From SZUA-35 sp965530755 (GTDB lineage Bacteria; Actinomycetota; Acidimicrobiia; Acidimicrobiales; SZUA-35): DNA of 64,000 nt. Position numbers and translations under genes: made by a program. The notes beneath the pieces were generated by a model that was given only the letters and a program-made list of their open reading frames with translations, had not been told where the DNA came from and ran no database searches. Of this stretch, positions 9,162-17,756 are shown one piece after another (the first letter of the stretch is position 1; every line of letters begins with the position of its first letter). The stretch covers positions 35,937 to 99,936 of the forward strand of contig CBESNA010000009.1 in the NCBI GenBank assembly GCA_965530755.1, read 5' to 3'.

Positions 9162-10712
9162 TCAGGCCAGGTAGCGCTCGAGAACGTTCTGGGTGACCTG
9201 GGAGACGCCGTCGTCATCCGCCAGCCCGAACGCCCAGTCGGTCGTGCCGACCGTGACCACCTCGCCGCCGTCTGTTCCGAACGGCCGGCAGACGAGCATG
9301 ACGGCGCTGCCGTGACGGATGCGAGCCAGGGAGTCATCGTCGATCCGGCCGAACAGCCGCCCGGCGAGGAACTCCAGATCGCCCTGATCGCTCAGCGCAG
9401 AGATCGATTTCGGGTACTCACCCATCCCGATGTTCGAGGCCGGACTGAACGCAACGATCTCGATGTCCTCCGGTAGCCCGGCCAACGGTTTCGCCACCGG
9501 CAGCTGGTGGTCGTCGAACTGGATGGGGCATCCCAGCGTCTCGTAGCCGACGGCGCCGTGTTTGGATCCGAGCTGGTCGCCGTAGCGAAGGCCTGTGCGC
9601 GCGAGCAGCCAGTGATCGTCTCGATACACCGTGAAACCTCCCGATCCGCGGGCCACTCCGGCGCCGAAGCGGTAGTAGAGCCCCCACGCCGACCCGCCAC
9701 CGAGCAGTGACCATTCCGGACGACCAACGACCGGGTCGCACCACATGCCCGTCATGGCCTCGGGGCGTCCTTCGGTGACGGCGGGATCGGACTCGAGGGC
9801 CGTGTATTTGTGGCAGACCATCGTGGTTCCACCCCTGTCCTCTATTGGCTCGATCCGGACCTGCCAGAACATCGTGTTCCCCGAGAAGCTCGCGTAGTCG
9901 CCACCGGCGGCCACGTATGCCTCGACCGCGTCGCGTTGGGGAGCCGACCAGTACTCGTCGTGACCGACGCCGAGAACGAGGTCGTATCCGTCGAGCACGC
10001 TCGAGCCAGCTTCGAGATCGGTCGAGACTGCGTAGTCGAATTCGAAGCCACGACCTTCCGCCCATTCGACGAATCGACGTTCGAAGGTGAACCAACCGGA
10101 GGATCCGATGGCCGGCGGATAGTTGTTGGCGAGCCGGTAGGACTGGAAGATCTCGCCGTCGACGTCGAAGTCCTCGCCCCATCGCGCCGGCCGTGCCTTG
10201 CGGTCATCCCGGTCGACCTCGGGCCGACACAACATGCCCCGACCGAAGGGCCGCTGGAACGACACCTGGGTACCGCCGGTGTACAGGCTCGCACCGCCCC
10301 AGTTGTTGTAGGCGTTCCAGGTGTTGGTCGCGAGGACGAGCAAGGCGCGAGCCCGGCGTTCCGACGGCCGCACGACGAAGCCGGCGTGGGCGACCGAGCG
10401 TTCGGCCGGTGATCCAACAGCCGTCAACGTGACGAGGTAGAAGCCGGAGGCCCAGTCCTCGCCGATCGGCACGCTCACCGACGCCGGCCAGCCGCACCCG
10501 TTGGCGTCGGCGTCGACAGGAGGCGGGACGAAGTTGCCTGGCAGTCCCGACTCCTCGTGCACGACAATCCTGCTGCTCCCCCATCGTTCGATCAGCAGAT
10601 CGAACGTGTCGGTCTTGCAGGAAACGTGGAGTTCGACCGTCTCACCCGTTCGGCAACTCAGCGCCCCGGCATAACCCTCGATGTCGTCGTGGAAGGTGGG
10701 GTCGTCGGCCAT
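9162..10712 (-). CDS. N,N-dimethylformamidase large-subunit-like protein
   Basis: A 516-residue protein. The N-terminal ~130 residues are a beta-sandwich-like part (YAGALSCRTGETVELHVSC). A DMFA2-like catalytic region then carries TNTWNAYNNWGGASLYTGG, VLGVGHDEYWSAPQRDAVEAY and GGDYASFSGNTMFWQVR. In true DMFase an iron centre of Tyr and Glu residues lies in this region. Most relatives are annotated only by similarity, so amide hydrolysis is a guess here. No small (alpha) subunit is visible beside it. No signal peptide is seen. Confidence 0.8.
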   Translation of the reverse strand: MADDPTFHDDIEGYAGALSCRTGETVELHVSCKTDTFDLLIERWGSSRIVVHEESGLPGNFVPPPVDADANGCGWPASVSVPIGEDWASGFYLVTLTAVGSPAERSVAHAGFVVRPSERRARALLVLATNTWNAYNNWGGASLYTGGTQVSFQRPFGRGMLCRPEVDRDDRKARPARWGEDFDVDGEIFQSYRLANNYPPAIGSSGWFTFERRFVEWAEGRGFEFDYAVSTDLEAGSSVLDGYDLVLGVGHDEYWSAPQRDAVEAYVAAGGDYASFSGNTMFWQVRIEPIEDRGGTTMVCHKYTALESDPAVTEGRPEAMTGMWCDPVVGRPEWSLLGGGSAWGLYYRFGAGVARGSGGFTVYRDDHWLLARTGLRYGDQLGSKHGAVGYETLGCPIQFDDHQLPVAKPLAGLPEDIEIVAFSPASNIGMGEYPKSISALSDQGDLEFLAGRLFGRIDDDSLARIRHGSAVMLVCRPFGTDGGEVVTVGTTDWAFGLADDDGVSQVTQNVLERYLA

Positions 10713-10960
10713 GCACCGACCCTAGTCATGCCGCCAAGGACGAAACCATCGACCGCCCACCACACGTGCCCGTCCGGCAACGAGCAGTGACGAAAACCGG
10801 ACATCGAGTGATGGTGTGCCCGTTCTCCGTGGCATTCGAGCGAGGTTCTGGCCGAGAATGGTCCACCAGGTTTCGACAAGGATGTGACGCCTTACACTCC
10901 GCCGACACGGAAGTGGGCGATGGTTGCCGTGGGCATCATCCTGAACGAGGCGGTGTGTTG
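10713..10960. other. Intergenic region between divergent DMFase-like and surface-protein genes
   Basis: These 248 bases separate two divergent genes and presumably hold both promoters. I see no convincing coding frame, tRNA or strong hairpin. A weak promoter-like TCGACA...TACACT pair lies roughly 60-85 bases ahead of the surface-protein start, but the spacing is short and I would not rely on it. Confidence 0.4.
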
Positions 10961-12106
10961 ATGCGCGTAGGTCTTCGAATGATGGCGGCTTTTGCTGCAC
11001 TGACCGGCATGGCGGTCTCGACCGCAGCTTTTGTGCCCGCGGTGCACGCTCAGACGGCGGACGAGGCAACCTGTGTCACCGTCGATTTCACCGGCCAGAA
11101 GCTCATCGTTGGACGAGCTGATCGCACCACCGCCATTGCCGTGGCATTGCCGGCCGGAGAAATCTCCATTCCGTCGGCCCGGTCCTCCGACGGGTACCCG
11201 ACTCGCGTATCGGTGATCCAGTCCTCGGAGAAGTACGAAATCGAGTTCCTCGCCGCCGACGGCAGCATCGTTGCGACGTCACAAGCGACCGGCGATGTGC
11301 CGGACGAACTCGCCTTCGCCGAATGGGTGGGACCGCTGGGGTCCACCTTCCTCCCGGCCCCCGCAGTTGCTGTTCGTGCCCATCACCGCCCAGACCTCCC
11401 GTACGACGGAACGCCCCAAAGCGTGCTCGCCGACGAGGTGACGTTCTGCTTCGACGGTGACGTGAGCGGGCCCGCACCCACCTGTGGCGACACGGGTGTC
11501 ACCACCAACCCAGACGGCACCCCATGCGACACACCCGCCTGCGGCGACCCAGGCGTCACCACCAACCCAGACGGCACCCCCTGCGAACCCACCTGTGGCG
11601 ACACGGGTGTCACCACCAACCCAGACGGCACCCCCTGCGAACCCACCTGTGGCGACACGGGTGTCACCACCAACCCAGACGGCACCCCATGCGACACACC
11701 CGCCTGCGGCGACCCAGGCGTCACCACCAACCCAGACGGCACCCCATGCGACACACCCGCCTGCGGCGACCCAGGCGTCACCACCACCCCGGACGGCACC
11801 CCATGCGACACGCCGACGACCACCGAGCCGGACGGCACCACGACCACCACCGATGGTGGTGACGCGGCCGGGCCGACCGTGAGCACTACGGAAGCTCCGA
11901 CAACGACGGCCGCCCCGACCACCGCAGCTCCGACCACCGCAGCTCCGACCACCGCTTCCCCGACCACGGCGGGCGAAGAGGTCGCCGGACCGACGACGTC
12001 GCTTCCCGCCACGGGAAGCAGCACAGGTCTCATCCTCGGCCTGGGCGGGATCATCGTTGCGGCCGGTGCCGCCATGGTGGCGACCCAACGCCGTACTGCG
12101 GCCTGA
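10961..12106 (+). CDS. LPxTG-type surface protein with Cys-pair tandem repeats
   Basis: A 381-residue secreted protein. The signal peptide spans residues ~1-28 (helix MMAAFAALTGMAVSTAAF, cleavage after VHA). A folded region at ~30-170 has no family I recognise. Six near-identical 18-19-residue repeats follow at 175-285, then a Thr/Ala/Pro-rich stalk (APTTAAPTTAAPTT). The C-terminus is LPATG at ~348, a hydrophobic helix and RRTAA, i.e. a sortase anchor signal. Every repeat has two Cys, so the stalk may be disulfide-pinned; the next gene is DsbB-like. ATG 10961 is chosen with GAGG upstream. Confidence 0.85.
   Translation: MRVGLRMMAAFAALTGMAVSTAAFVPAVHAQTADEATCVTVDFTGQKLIVGRADRTTAIAVALPAGEISIPSARSSDGYPTRVSVIQSSEKYEIEFLAADGSIVATSQATGDVPDELAFAEWVGPLGSTFLPAPAVAVRAHHRPDLPYDGTPQSVLADEVTFCFDGDVSGPAPTCGDTGVTTNPDGTPCDTPACGDPGVTTNPDGTPCEPTCGDTGVTTNPDGTPCEPTCGDTGVTTNPDGTPCDTPACGDPGVTTNPDGTPCDTPACGDPGVTTTPDGTPCDTPTTTEPDGTTTTTDGGDAAGPTVSTTEAPTTTAAPTTAAPTTAAPTTASPTTAGEEVAGPTTSLPATGSSTGLILGLGGIIVAAGAAMVATQRRTAA
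11483..11815 (+). repeat. Six in-frame tandem repeats of 54/57 bp within the surface protein
   Basis: The unit encodes CGD(T/P)GVTTNPDGTPC followed by EPT, DTPA or DTP. Unit lengths in order are 19, 18, 18, 19, 19 and 18 residues. The nucleotide sequence is almost identical between copies, which points to recent duplication or active gene conversion. Copy number is likely to vary between strains. Confidence 0.95.
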
Positions 12107-12115
12107 TCCGCCTCG

Positions 12116-12143
12116 GCTCCGACCTGCCACCGCAGGTCGGAGC
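12116..12143 (+). terminator. Intrinsic terminator-like hairpin after the surface-protein gene
   Basis: GCTCCGACCTGC at 12116-12127 pairs perfectly with GCAGGTCGGAGC at 12132-12143 around a CACC loop, ten bases after the stop codon. The 12-bp GC-rich stem has no U-tract, as is common in high-GC genomes. It separates the surface-protein gene from the DsbB-like gene. Confidence 0.75.
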
Positions 12144-12163
12144 GGACCGGCGATACTGACCCG

Positions 12164-12661
12164 ATGAATGCTCCAGACGTTGCTTCGGTGTTCGCCGCGA
12201 TTCTCCTCGCGGCGCTACTCGCCACCTTCACCGGGGTCTTCCATCCGCATGCAAAGGGCTTCTACCGTCGGTGGAGTCTCGTCGCTGCGGCTGCGGTGGC
12301 CGTCGGCGCTACAGCAGGCAGTCTCTACTTCTCCGAGGTCGCCGACTTCATCCCATGCGAGATGTGCTGGGTACAGCGGATCTTCATGTACCCGCTCGCC
12401 TTCATCCTTCCGTTGGCCGCGATTCGCAAGCAGCGTGAGATTGCGTTGTACGGCATCGTGCTGGCCGTGATCGGCCTCGGGTTCTCGATCTACCACATCC
12501 AGATCCAGCTCCGACCCGACCAGTCGACATCGTGCGATCTGCTGAATCCTTGTTCGGCGAAGTGGGTCGACGCCCTCGGATTCGCCACGATTCCTCAGAT
12601 GGCAGCCGCATCGTTCGTCTTGATTCTCGTTGCCCTCACCGTGCAACTCAGGTCTCGCTAA
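12164..12661 (+). CDS. DsbB-like disulfide bond formation protein
   Basis: A 165-residue protein with four predicted membrane helices. The first redox pair is in FIPCEMCWVQRIFMYPL, matching the CxxC-W-QR motif of DsbB. The second pair is in TSCDLLNPCSAKW within the second extracytoplasmic loop. DsbB-type proteins reoxidise a DsbA-like partner using quinones. It lies 57 bases after the Cys-repeat surface protein but is separated from it by a terminator, so they may not share a transcript. Confidence 0.92.
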   Translation: MNAPDVASVFAAILLAALLATFTGVFHPHAKGFYRRWSLVAAAAVAVGATAGSLYFSEVADFIPCEMCWVQRIFMYPLAFILPLAAIRKQREIALYGIVLAVIGLGFSIYHIQIQLRPDQSTSCDLLNPCSAKWVDALGFATIPQMAAASFVLILVALTVQLRSR

Positions 12662-12683
12662 CGCGAGATCTCACCGGATGGAG

Positions 12684-13535
12684 TCATGGCCGGACCGTGG
12701 CCCAACCACGCTCGAAGTCGCGATCGGGGTGGACCGCGCTGAGGGGGTCTTCGCTGTCTCGCCAATAGCCCAGACCGTTCCCCGCCTTGGCGTAGCCGAC
12801 GAACCTGAGCAAGTCATCTGGCCAGCTCTGCACCTCTGCGGGAGGGCACTCGAGGAACTGATTGGTCGACTGTGTCAGCCAACCCACCCCATGCTGCAGC
12901 GAGAGCCCGCTCCGCCAGGTCTCGGACGTGTTGTCGCCCCCGCCGTGATAGACGCTCCCGGTGTAGAGAAGCAGTGAACCCTGTGACATCTCGGCCGCGA
13001 CCGTCTCACTGCGATCGGCCTTCTCTCGGTTTCCCCAACGATGAGATCCAGGTGCAACTCGAGTGGCGCCGTTGGCTTCGGTGAAATCGGTGATCGCCCA
13101 CATTCCGTTCAACTCGACCTCGACATCGAAGTCCACCATGTCGTATTTCCACTGGTCGCGGTGGATGCGCTGGCCGATCTCACCCGGTCCGATCTCGATG
13201 AACTCGGCGGCGGAGAACCGCCAACTGCTGGCGTGGCCCAACACATGGTCCCCGGCCAGAACCACCGCAGGATGCAGAGCGATCGATCGGAAGGTGGCCG
13301 ATCGAGGCAGCGGCGCACCGAGGCGGCGAGTTCGATGCCCCTCGAAATCGCTGGCCCCAACCGACGCTCGATTCATGAAGGTGCCCAGCTCGTCCGCGAT
13401 CGACAGCATCACCTCGGGAGCGACAGCGTTCTCCACGACGCAGCATCCGGCTTCGTCGAGCGCATCCGCCAGGTCGAGCCCGATTCGATCGAGCCGGACC
13501 GTCGGCAGTCCGGTGAGCTGGCGGTGGTTCGGCAT
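12684..13535 (-). CDS. Phytanoyl-CoA dioxygenase (PhyH) family protein
   Basis: From ATG 13535 (MPNHRQLTGLPTVRLD) this is 283 residues; an in-frame ATG at 13571 would add 12 residues and leave only 14 bases to the divergent gene, so the later start is preferred. The Fe(II)/2-oxoglutarate site is visible as HRDQWKYD (HxD) near residue 140 and a distal His in YTGSVYHGGGDNTSE, with a downstream Arg in ETWRSGLSLQ that would bind 2-oxoglutarate. PhyH proteins hydroxylate lipids or other small molecules; the substrate here is unknown. Confidence 0.88.
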   Translation of the reverse strand: MPNHRQLTGLPTVRLDRIGLDLADALDEAGCCVVENAVAPEVMLSIADELGTFMNRASVGASDFEGHRTRRLGAPLPRSATFRSIALHPAVVLAGDHVLGHASSWRFSAAEFIEIGPGEIGQRIHRDQWKYDMVDFDVEVELNGMWAITDFTEANGATRVAPGSHRWGNREKADRSETVAAEMSQGSLLLYTGSVYHGGGDNTSETWRSGLSLQHGVGWLTQSTNQFLECPPAEVQSWPDDLLRFVGYAKAGNGLGYWRDSEDPLSAVHPDRDFERGWATVRP

Positions 13536-13585
13536 CGACGAAGTTTCGCGGAGGACTGCCTTCCGCGCCATGCCATGATGCCCAG

Positions 13586-14110
13586 GTGTCGCCTCGTGCA
13601 TCGATTCCAGCGCTCCGCTCGCCGTCCCCGTCGCTGATCGGGTGGGGCTGGGTCGCCCTCCAGGCTCTGGTGCTCGTCGCTCTGATCGCGCTCGACGGAG
13701 CCGACGACTGGCCGACGCCACGGTGGCTCGAACTCCTTGGCACGGGTGTCGTGATCGTCGGCCTGCTGATCGCAGCAGTGGCGGCGGGCGGTCTCGGCCG
13801 ACTCCTGACACCCACTCCGGTCCCGAAGGCCGGGGGCCAGCTCGTGACCACCGGCTTCTATCGCTACGTGCGCCACCCGGTCTACACCGGCGTCCTCCTG
13901 GTCGTGCTTGGTCTCGTCATTGGTTCTGGCCGATGGCTCAGCCTCGTTGTCGGGGTGATCGCGATCGCGTTCTTCTACGCCAAATCATCGTGGGAGGAAC
14001 AACGGCTGACCGAGCACTACCCGGGCTACCCGGCCTATCGGGAGACAACACCGCGGTTCGTTCCGCGACTGGGCTTTGGTCCACGACCGCGCTCCGGTCT
14101 GCGAGACTGA
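13586..14110 (+). CDS. Isoprenylcysteine carboxyl methyltransferase-family membrane protein
   Basis: A 174-residue protein starting at GTG 13586, with four or five membrane segments. The conserved TTGFYRYVRHPVYTGVLLV motif near residue 92 and the C-terminal EEQRLTEHYPGYPAYRETTPRF identify the ICMT/PEMT-like membrane methyltransferase fold. S-adenosylmethionine is the expected donor; the acceptor is not known and protein prenylation is not implied. Seven bases separate its stop from the M20 peptidase gene, so it may be first in the arginine operon. Confidence 0.85.
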   Translation: MSPRASIPALRSPSPSLIGWGWVALQALVLVALIALDGADDWPTPRWLELLGTGVVIVGLLIAAVAAGGLGRLLTPTPVPKAGGQLVTTGFYRYVRHPVYTGVLLVVLGLVIGSGRWLSLVVGVIAIAFFYAKSSWEEQRLTEHYPGYPAYRETTPRFVPRLGFGPRPRSGLRD

Positions 14111-14117
14111 CACGACC

Positions 14118-15332
14118 ATGTCCTCACTCTCAGCCGATCTCGATGCCGTCCGAAACACCATCGGGGGCCGGCTCGACCACCTCACCGCTGACATCGTCGC
14201 GTTGTGCGAGATCAATTCGGGCTCGTTCAACTCCGACGGCGTCAATCGCGTCGGTTCTCGGCTGGCAGAGATCACATCGGCGTTGCGGCCGGCGACCATC
14301 GAGCACCTGTCGGTGCCGGAAGCACAGGTGATGGGGCCGGACGGAACCACAGCCTCCTCACCCATGGGCGATGCTCTTCGCGTCCGCAACCGACCGGACG
14401 CCCCGTTCCAGGTGTGCCTGTTCGGCCATCTCGACACTGTTTTCCCAGAAGACCATCCCTTCCAGACCGTCACGGTCGACCGATACCGGCTGGCCGGTCC
14501 CGGCGTGGCCGACTGCAAGGGCGGCCTCGTCTTGGCCACAGAGGTCGCTCGGGCGCTCGACGAATCACCCTGGGCAGAGAACATCGGCTGGGAGCTGCTC
14601 GTCGTCCCCGATGAGGAGATCGGGTCGAACAGCTCCAAGCCGCTCCTGCGGGCCGCAGCCGAGCGATGCGATCTGGGCATCGGCTTCGAGCCCTCTCTCC
14701 CGTCTGGGGGAGTCGCCGGCGCCCGGAAGGGAACACTGACCGCCCACACCGTCGTGCGCGGTGTCGCCGCTCACGTCGGTCGAGCCCATCATGAGGGCCG
14801 TTCTGCAATCAAGGCGCTGGCCGAACTCATCATTGCGCTCGAGGCGCTCAACGAACATCCGGGGGTGACGGTCAACACCGGCAAGATCTCGGGTGGCGGC
14901 CCCCTCAACGTCGTGCCCGACTTCGCGATCGCCAGCTACAACATGAGGGTCGCCGACGCCGAGGCGCAGCAGTGGGTGCAGGGACGCTTCAGCGAGGCCG
15001 TCGCCGCTTCGCCGCTCGATGTCGACCTCACTTGGACCGGATCACGCCCGCCGAAGATTCGGACACCGGCGATCGATCAACTCCTCACCGATGTGGCGGA
15101 GGCCGCCGGATCGATCGGTCTTGTCATCGAGGCCGAGGACACGGGCGGGTGCTGTGACGGGAACGATCTCGCAGCAGCCGGGCTTCCGAACGTCGACAGT
15201 CTCGGCATCGTCGGTGGCGGTATCCACGGCATCAACGAGTTCGCCGACGTGGCGAGCATTCCTGACCGAGCCGCCGTGATCATCGAGGTGATCAGACGAG
15301 CTCACGCTCGCTCCGAAGCAGGGCAGGCGTGA
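14118..15332 (+). CDS. M20-family metallopeptidase linked to arginine catabolism
   Basis: A 404-residue protein starting at ATG 14118. Metal-site motifs are CLFGHLDTVFP (His, Asp), GPGVADCKGGLVLA (bridging Asp), VVPDEEIGS (Glu-Glu) and the C-terminal GIHGINEFADV (His). The dimerisation lid has HVGRAHHEGRSAI. The M20 family includes ArgE/DapE/CPG2-type deacylases. The gene overlaps the start of astA by 4 bases (GTGA) and astA overlaps astB, so a role on a succinylated or acylated intermediate is likely. It could replace the usual succinylglutamate desuccinylase AstE (an M14-like enzyme), which is not visible here. That substitution is an inference. Confidence 0.88.
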   Translation: MSSLSADLDAVRNTIGGRLDHLTADIVALCEINSGSFNSDGVNRVGSRLAEITSALRPATIEHLSVPEAQVMGPDGTTASSPMGDALRVRNRPDAPFQVCLFGHLDTVFPEDHPFQTVTVDRYRLAGPGVADCKGGLVLATEVARALDESPWAENIGWELLVVPDEEIGSNSSKPLLRAAAERCDLGIGFEPSLPSGGVAGARKGTLTAHTVVRGVAAHVGRAHHEGRSAIKALAELIIALEALNEHPGVTVNTGKISGGGPLNVVPDFAIASYNMRVADAEAQQWVQGRFSEAVAASPLDVDLTWTGSRPPKIRTPAIDQLLTDVAEAAGSIGLVIEAEDTGGCCDGNDLAAAGLPNVDSLGIVGGGIHGINEFADVASIPDRAAVIIEVIRRAHARSEAGQA

Positions 15333-16399
15333 GCTCACGGGGCAAGAAGACCCAGCTCGCACCTGTGCTCCGTCTCGTTCGGCCTCAGGACGCGGATCGA
15401 GTCTGGTCGTTGCTCGAACCGGCCGGGAGCGACCTTCTCGGAATGACGTCCCTGCCAAGGTCCCACGATGCCGCCGAAGCGGCGTGCGTCCAGTCGACCT
15501 CCGTGCTGTCCGACCTCGCGGCAGACACCTTCACACTCGACGACGGCGACCAAGCGAGCTTGCTGTTCATCCTGGTGAACGCGACCGACGGTCGACCGCT
15601 CGGCCTGAGCGGTGTGACCTTCAAACAGGCCGTGCCAAATCTGGCAGTTCGGGTCGTGACGAGTCGAGATGGACTCGGCCTCGACATGGCCAGCTTCTCA
15701 TCGCCATGGACCCGGACCGAGCTCAATTCGAGCTTCATGGCCCCGGCCGCCAGGGGGAGAGGCTTCGGCACGCTGCTCTCGCGCGGGCGCTGCATGTTCC
15801 TCCATCAGGTGCATCGCCAGATCCCGTCGACGGTGGCCTCGCACGTCCGAGGTCGTTTCGACGACGACGGGTCGGCACCGTTCTGGCAGTGTTTCGGCCA
15901 CCATTTCGCGCCGGCATGGCTCACCTCGGTGGAAGCAGAGCGAGCAGTGGCCGACGATCCGACGAAACTCGGCGACCTCGTCGGCCACCGTCGACCAGTG
16001 ACCGCAGACGTGCTCGCCTCACTCGGGCCGGTCAACCAGGCGTCCTTGCCTGCCTTCCGGGTGCTGATGCGCGAGGGCTTTCGGCCCAACGGCATGTACG
16101 ACCCCGTCGACGGTGGACCGACACTCGTCGCAGAGACGGCCGATACAGCGACCGGCCGGGCACGGAGACGAGGCCGTCTTCGTTTGGCGACGGGCGAGCC
16201 CGTTGACTCTCACCCGGCCCTCGTCGCGGTGACTGCGGTGGAGGACTTTCGTGTGATCAGAGCATCCGTCGAAGTCAGCTCGGCCGAGACCTTCGGTCTC
16301 ACAGCAGATGACGCCGAAGCGCTCGGGGTCGCCGCCGGCGCTCTCCTCGCTGTTGCCGAGATCGGCGAGACGACCGAGAGCGAGCGAACGACGAAATGA
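15329..16399 (+). CDS. astA: Arginine N-succinyltransferase
   Basis: A 356-residue protein starting at GTG 15329. It matches the AstA/AruF family: LRLVRPQDADRVWSLLEPAG opens the GNAT-like fold, then SPWTRTELNSSFMAPAARG, FWQCFGHHFAPAWL and GMYDPVDGGPTLVAET, all characteristic positions in AstA. It transfers succinyl from succinyl-CoA to arginine, the first step of the ammonia-producing AST pathway. Start and stop overlap the neighbours by 4 bases each, so translation is tightly coupled. The AST pathway is best known from Gammaproteobacteria, which makes this placement notable. Confidence 0.9.
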   Translation: MSSRGKKTQLAPVLRLVRPQDADRVWSLLEPAGSDLLGMTSLPRSHDAAEAACVQSTSVLSDLAADTFTLDDGDQASLLFILVNATDGRPLGLSGVTFKQAVPNLAVRVVTSRDGLGLDMASFSSPWTRTELNSSFMAPAARGRGFGTLLSRGRCMFLHQVHRQIPSTVASHVRGRFDDDGSAPFWQCFGHHFAPAWLTSVEAERAVADDPTKLGDLVGHRRPVTADVLASLGPVNQASLPAFRVLMREGFRPNGMYDPVDGGPTLVAETADTATGRARRRGRLRLATGEPVDSHPALVAVTAVEDFRVIRASVEVSSAETFGLTADDAEALGVAAGALLAVAEIGETTESERTTK

Positions 16400-17721
16400 C
16401 GGGCGCGCGCGAGGTCAACATCGATGGTCTGGTCGGACCGACCCACAACTACGCCGGTCTGTCGCTCGGCAATCGAGCGTCGATGGGCAACGCCGGCTCG
16501 GTCTCGAACCCGAGGCGCGCTGCGCTCCAGGGACTCGCCAAGATGCGCCACCTTCATCATCTCGGCGTCGCCCAAGGCGTGATGCCGCCGCAACAGCGGC
16601 CGGATCCGATGGTGCTCGAACGGCTCGGCTTTGCTGTCGGCGCGTCGATCGCCGACGTCGCGCAACACGATCCTCGGCTCGTTCCGATCGTGTCGTCTGC
16701 ATCGTCGATGTGGGCGGCCAACGCTGCGACGGTCACGCCCTCGCTCGATGCCACCGACGGTCGCGTGCACCTCACCCCGGCCAATCTGTCGTCGACAGCG
16801 CATCGATCATTCGAGCATCGCCAGACCGAGCAGATCCTCACCGCCATGTTTCACGATGGCGAACACTTCGTTGTCCATCCGGCGCTGCCCTCGGCTGCGG
16901 TTTTCGCCGACGAAGGCGCGGCGAACCATGGTCGATTCTGCACCGCCCATGGCTCCGTCGGCACCCACTTCTTCGTCTACGGACGTGACGGTGACGACCC
17001 GGTGGCCACGAATGGATTCCCCCGTCGCCAGACGCGCCTCGCCGGCGAGTTGATCAGTCGGAGCCACGGCCACGATCCCGGCAGAGTCATCCATGCCCGC
17101 CAATCCGCTCGGGCCATCGATGCCGGTGCATTCCACAACGATGTGGTGTCGGTCGTGAACGAGAACGTCCTCTTCGCCCACGAAGCAGCGTTCGAGCATC
17201 GCGGCGACCTGCTCGATCAGCTCAGTGCTGCCGTCCCGGGGTTCAGGCTGCTCGAGGTGGCCGAGTCCGAGGTCCCGCTCGCCGACGCCATCTCGTCATA
17301 CCTCTTCAACTCACAACTCGTTTCGCAGCCAGACGGAACAATGATCCTGATCGCCCCGGTCGAAGTCACCGAGACCGAATCGACCAGACGATTTCTCGAT
17401 GGCGTGATCGCCGACGAGGATCACCCGATCGCAGCGGTCTCGACCCTCGATCTCCGAGAGAGCATGCGCAACGGCGGCGGTCCGGCTTGCTTGCGACTTC
17501 GGGTCGTGATGACAGACGCAGAATTGGCGTCGGCGGCGCCACGAGTGTTGGCAGACGATCAGCGACTCGATCAGCTCGAGGCATGGGTCGACACCCACTA
17601 CCGGGACGAGTTGACCATCGACGACCTTGCCGATCCGGACATCGCCGACGAGAACAACCGAGCGCTCGACGAACTCACAGCGCTGCTCGGACTGGGCAGC
17701 ATCTATCCGTTTCAGCACTGA
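16396..17721 (+). CDS. astB: N-succinylarginine dihydrolase
   Basis: A 441-residue protein in the guanidino-group-modifying superfamily. The start region VNIDGLVGPTHNYAGLSLGN is diagnostic for AstB. FHNDVVSVVNENVLFAHEAAF holds the catalytic His, and SMRNGGGPACLRLRVV holds the catalytic Cys near residue 368. It converts N2-succinylarginine to N2-succinylornithine, CO2 and ammonia. The length matches family members (~440-450). AstC and AstD, needed for the next steps, are not in the window. Confidence 0.95.
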   Translation: MTGAREVNIDGLVGPTHNYAGLSLGNRASMGNAGSVSNPRRAALQGLAKMRHLHHLGVAQGVMPPQQRPDPMVLERLGFAVGASIADVAQHDPRLVPIVSSASSMWAANAATVTPSLDATDGRVHLTPANLSSTAHRSFEHRQTEQILTAMFHDGEHFVVHPALPSAAVFADEGAANHGRFCTAHGSVGTHFFVYGRDGDDPVATNGFPRRQTRLAGELISRSHGHDPGRVIHARQSARAIDAGAFHNDVVSVVNENVLFAHEAAFEHRGDLLDQLSAAVPGFRLLEVAESEVPLADAISSYLFNSQLVSQPDGTMILIAPVEVTETESTRRFLDGVIADEDHPIAAVSTLDLRESMRNGGGPACLRLRVVMTDAELASAAPRVLADDQRLDQLEAWVDTHYRDELTIDDLADPDIADENNRALDELTALLGLGSIYPFQH

Positions 17722-17756
17722 TCCGTTCCAGCCGGCACAGGCCCTGGAAGTCGGGG

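Noticed and set aside
11483..11815. CRISPR-like regular repeats
   Set aside because: The unit is 54-57 bp, in frame and contiguous with no spacers, within a secreted protein gene.
11279..12231. Two overlapping minus-strand frames of ~280 residues across the repeat region
   Set aside because: They are mirror images of the tandem repeat and Thr-rich stalk. The plus-strand reading has a signal peptide and an LPATG anchor.
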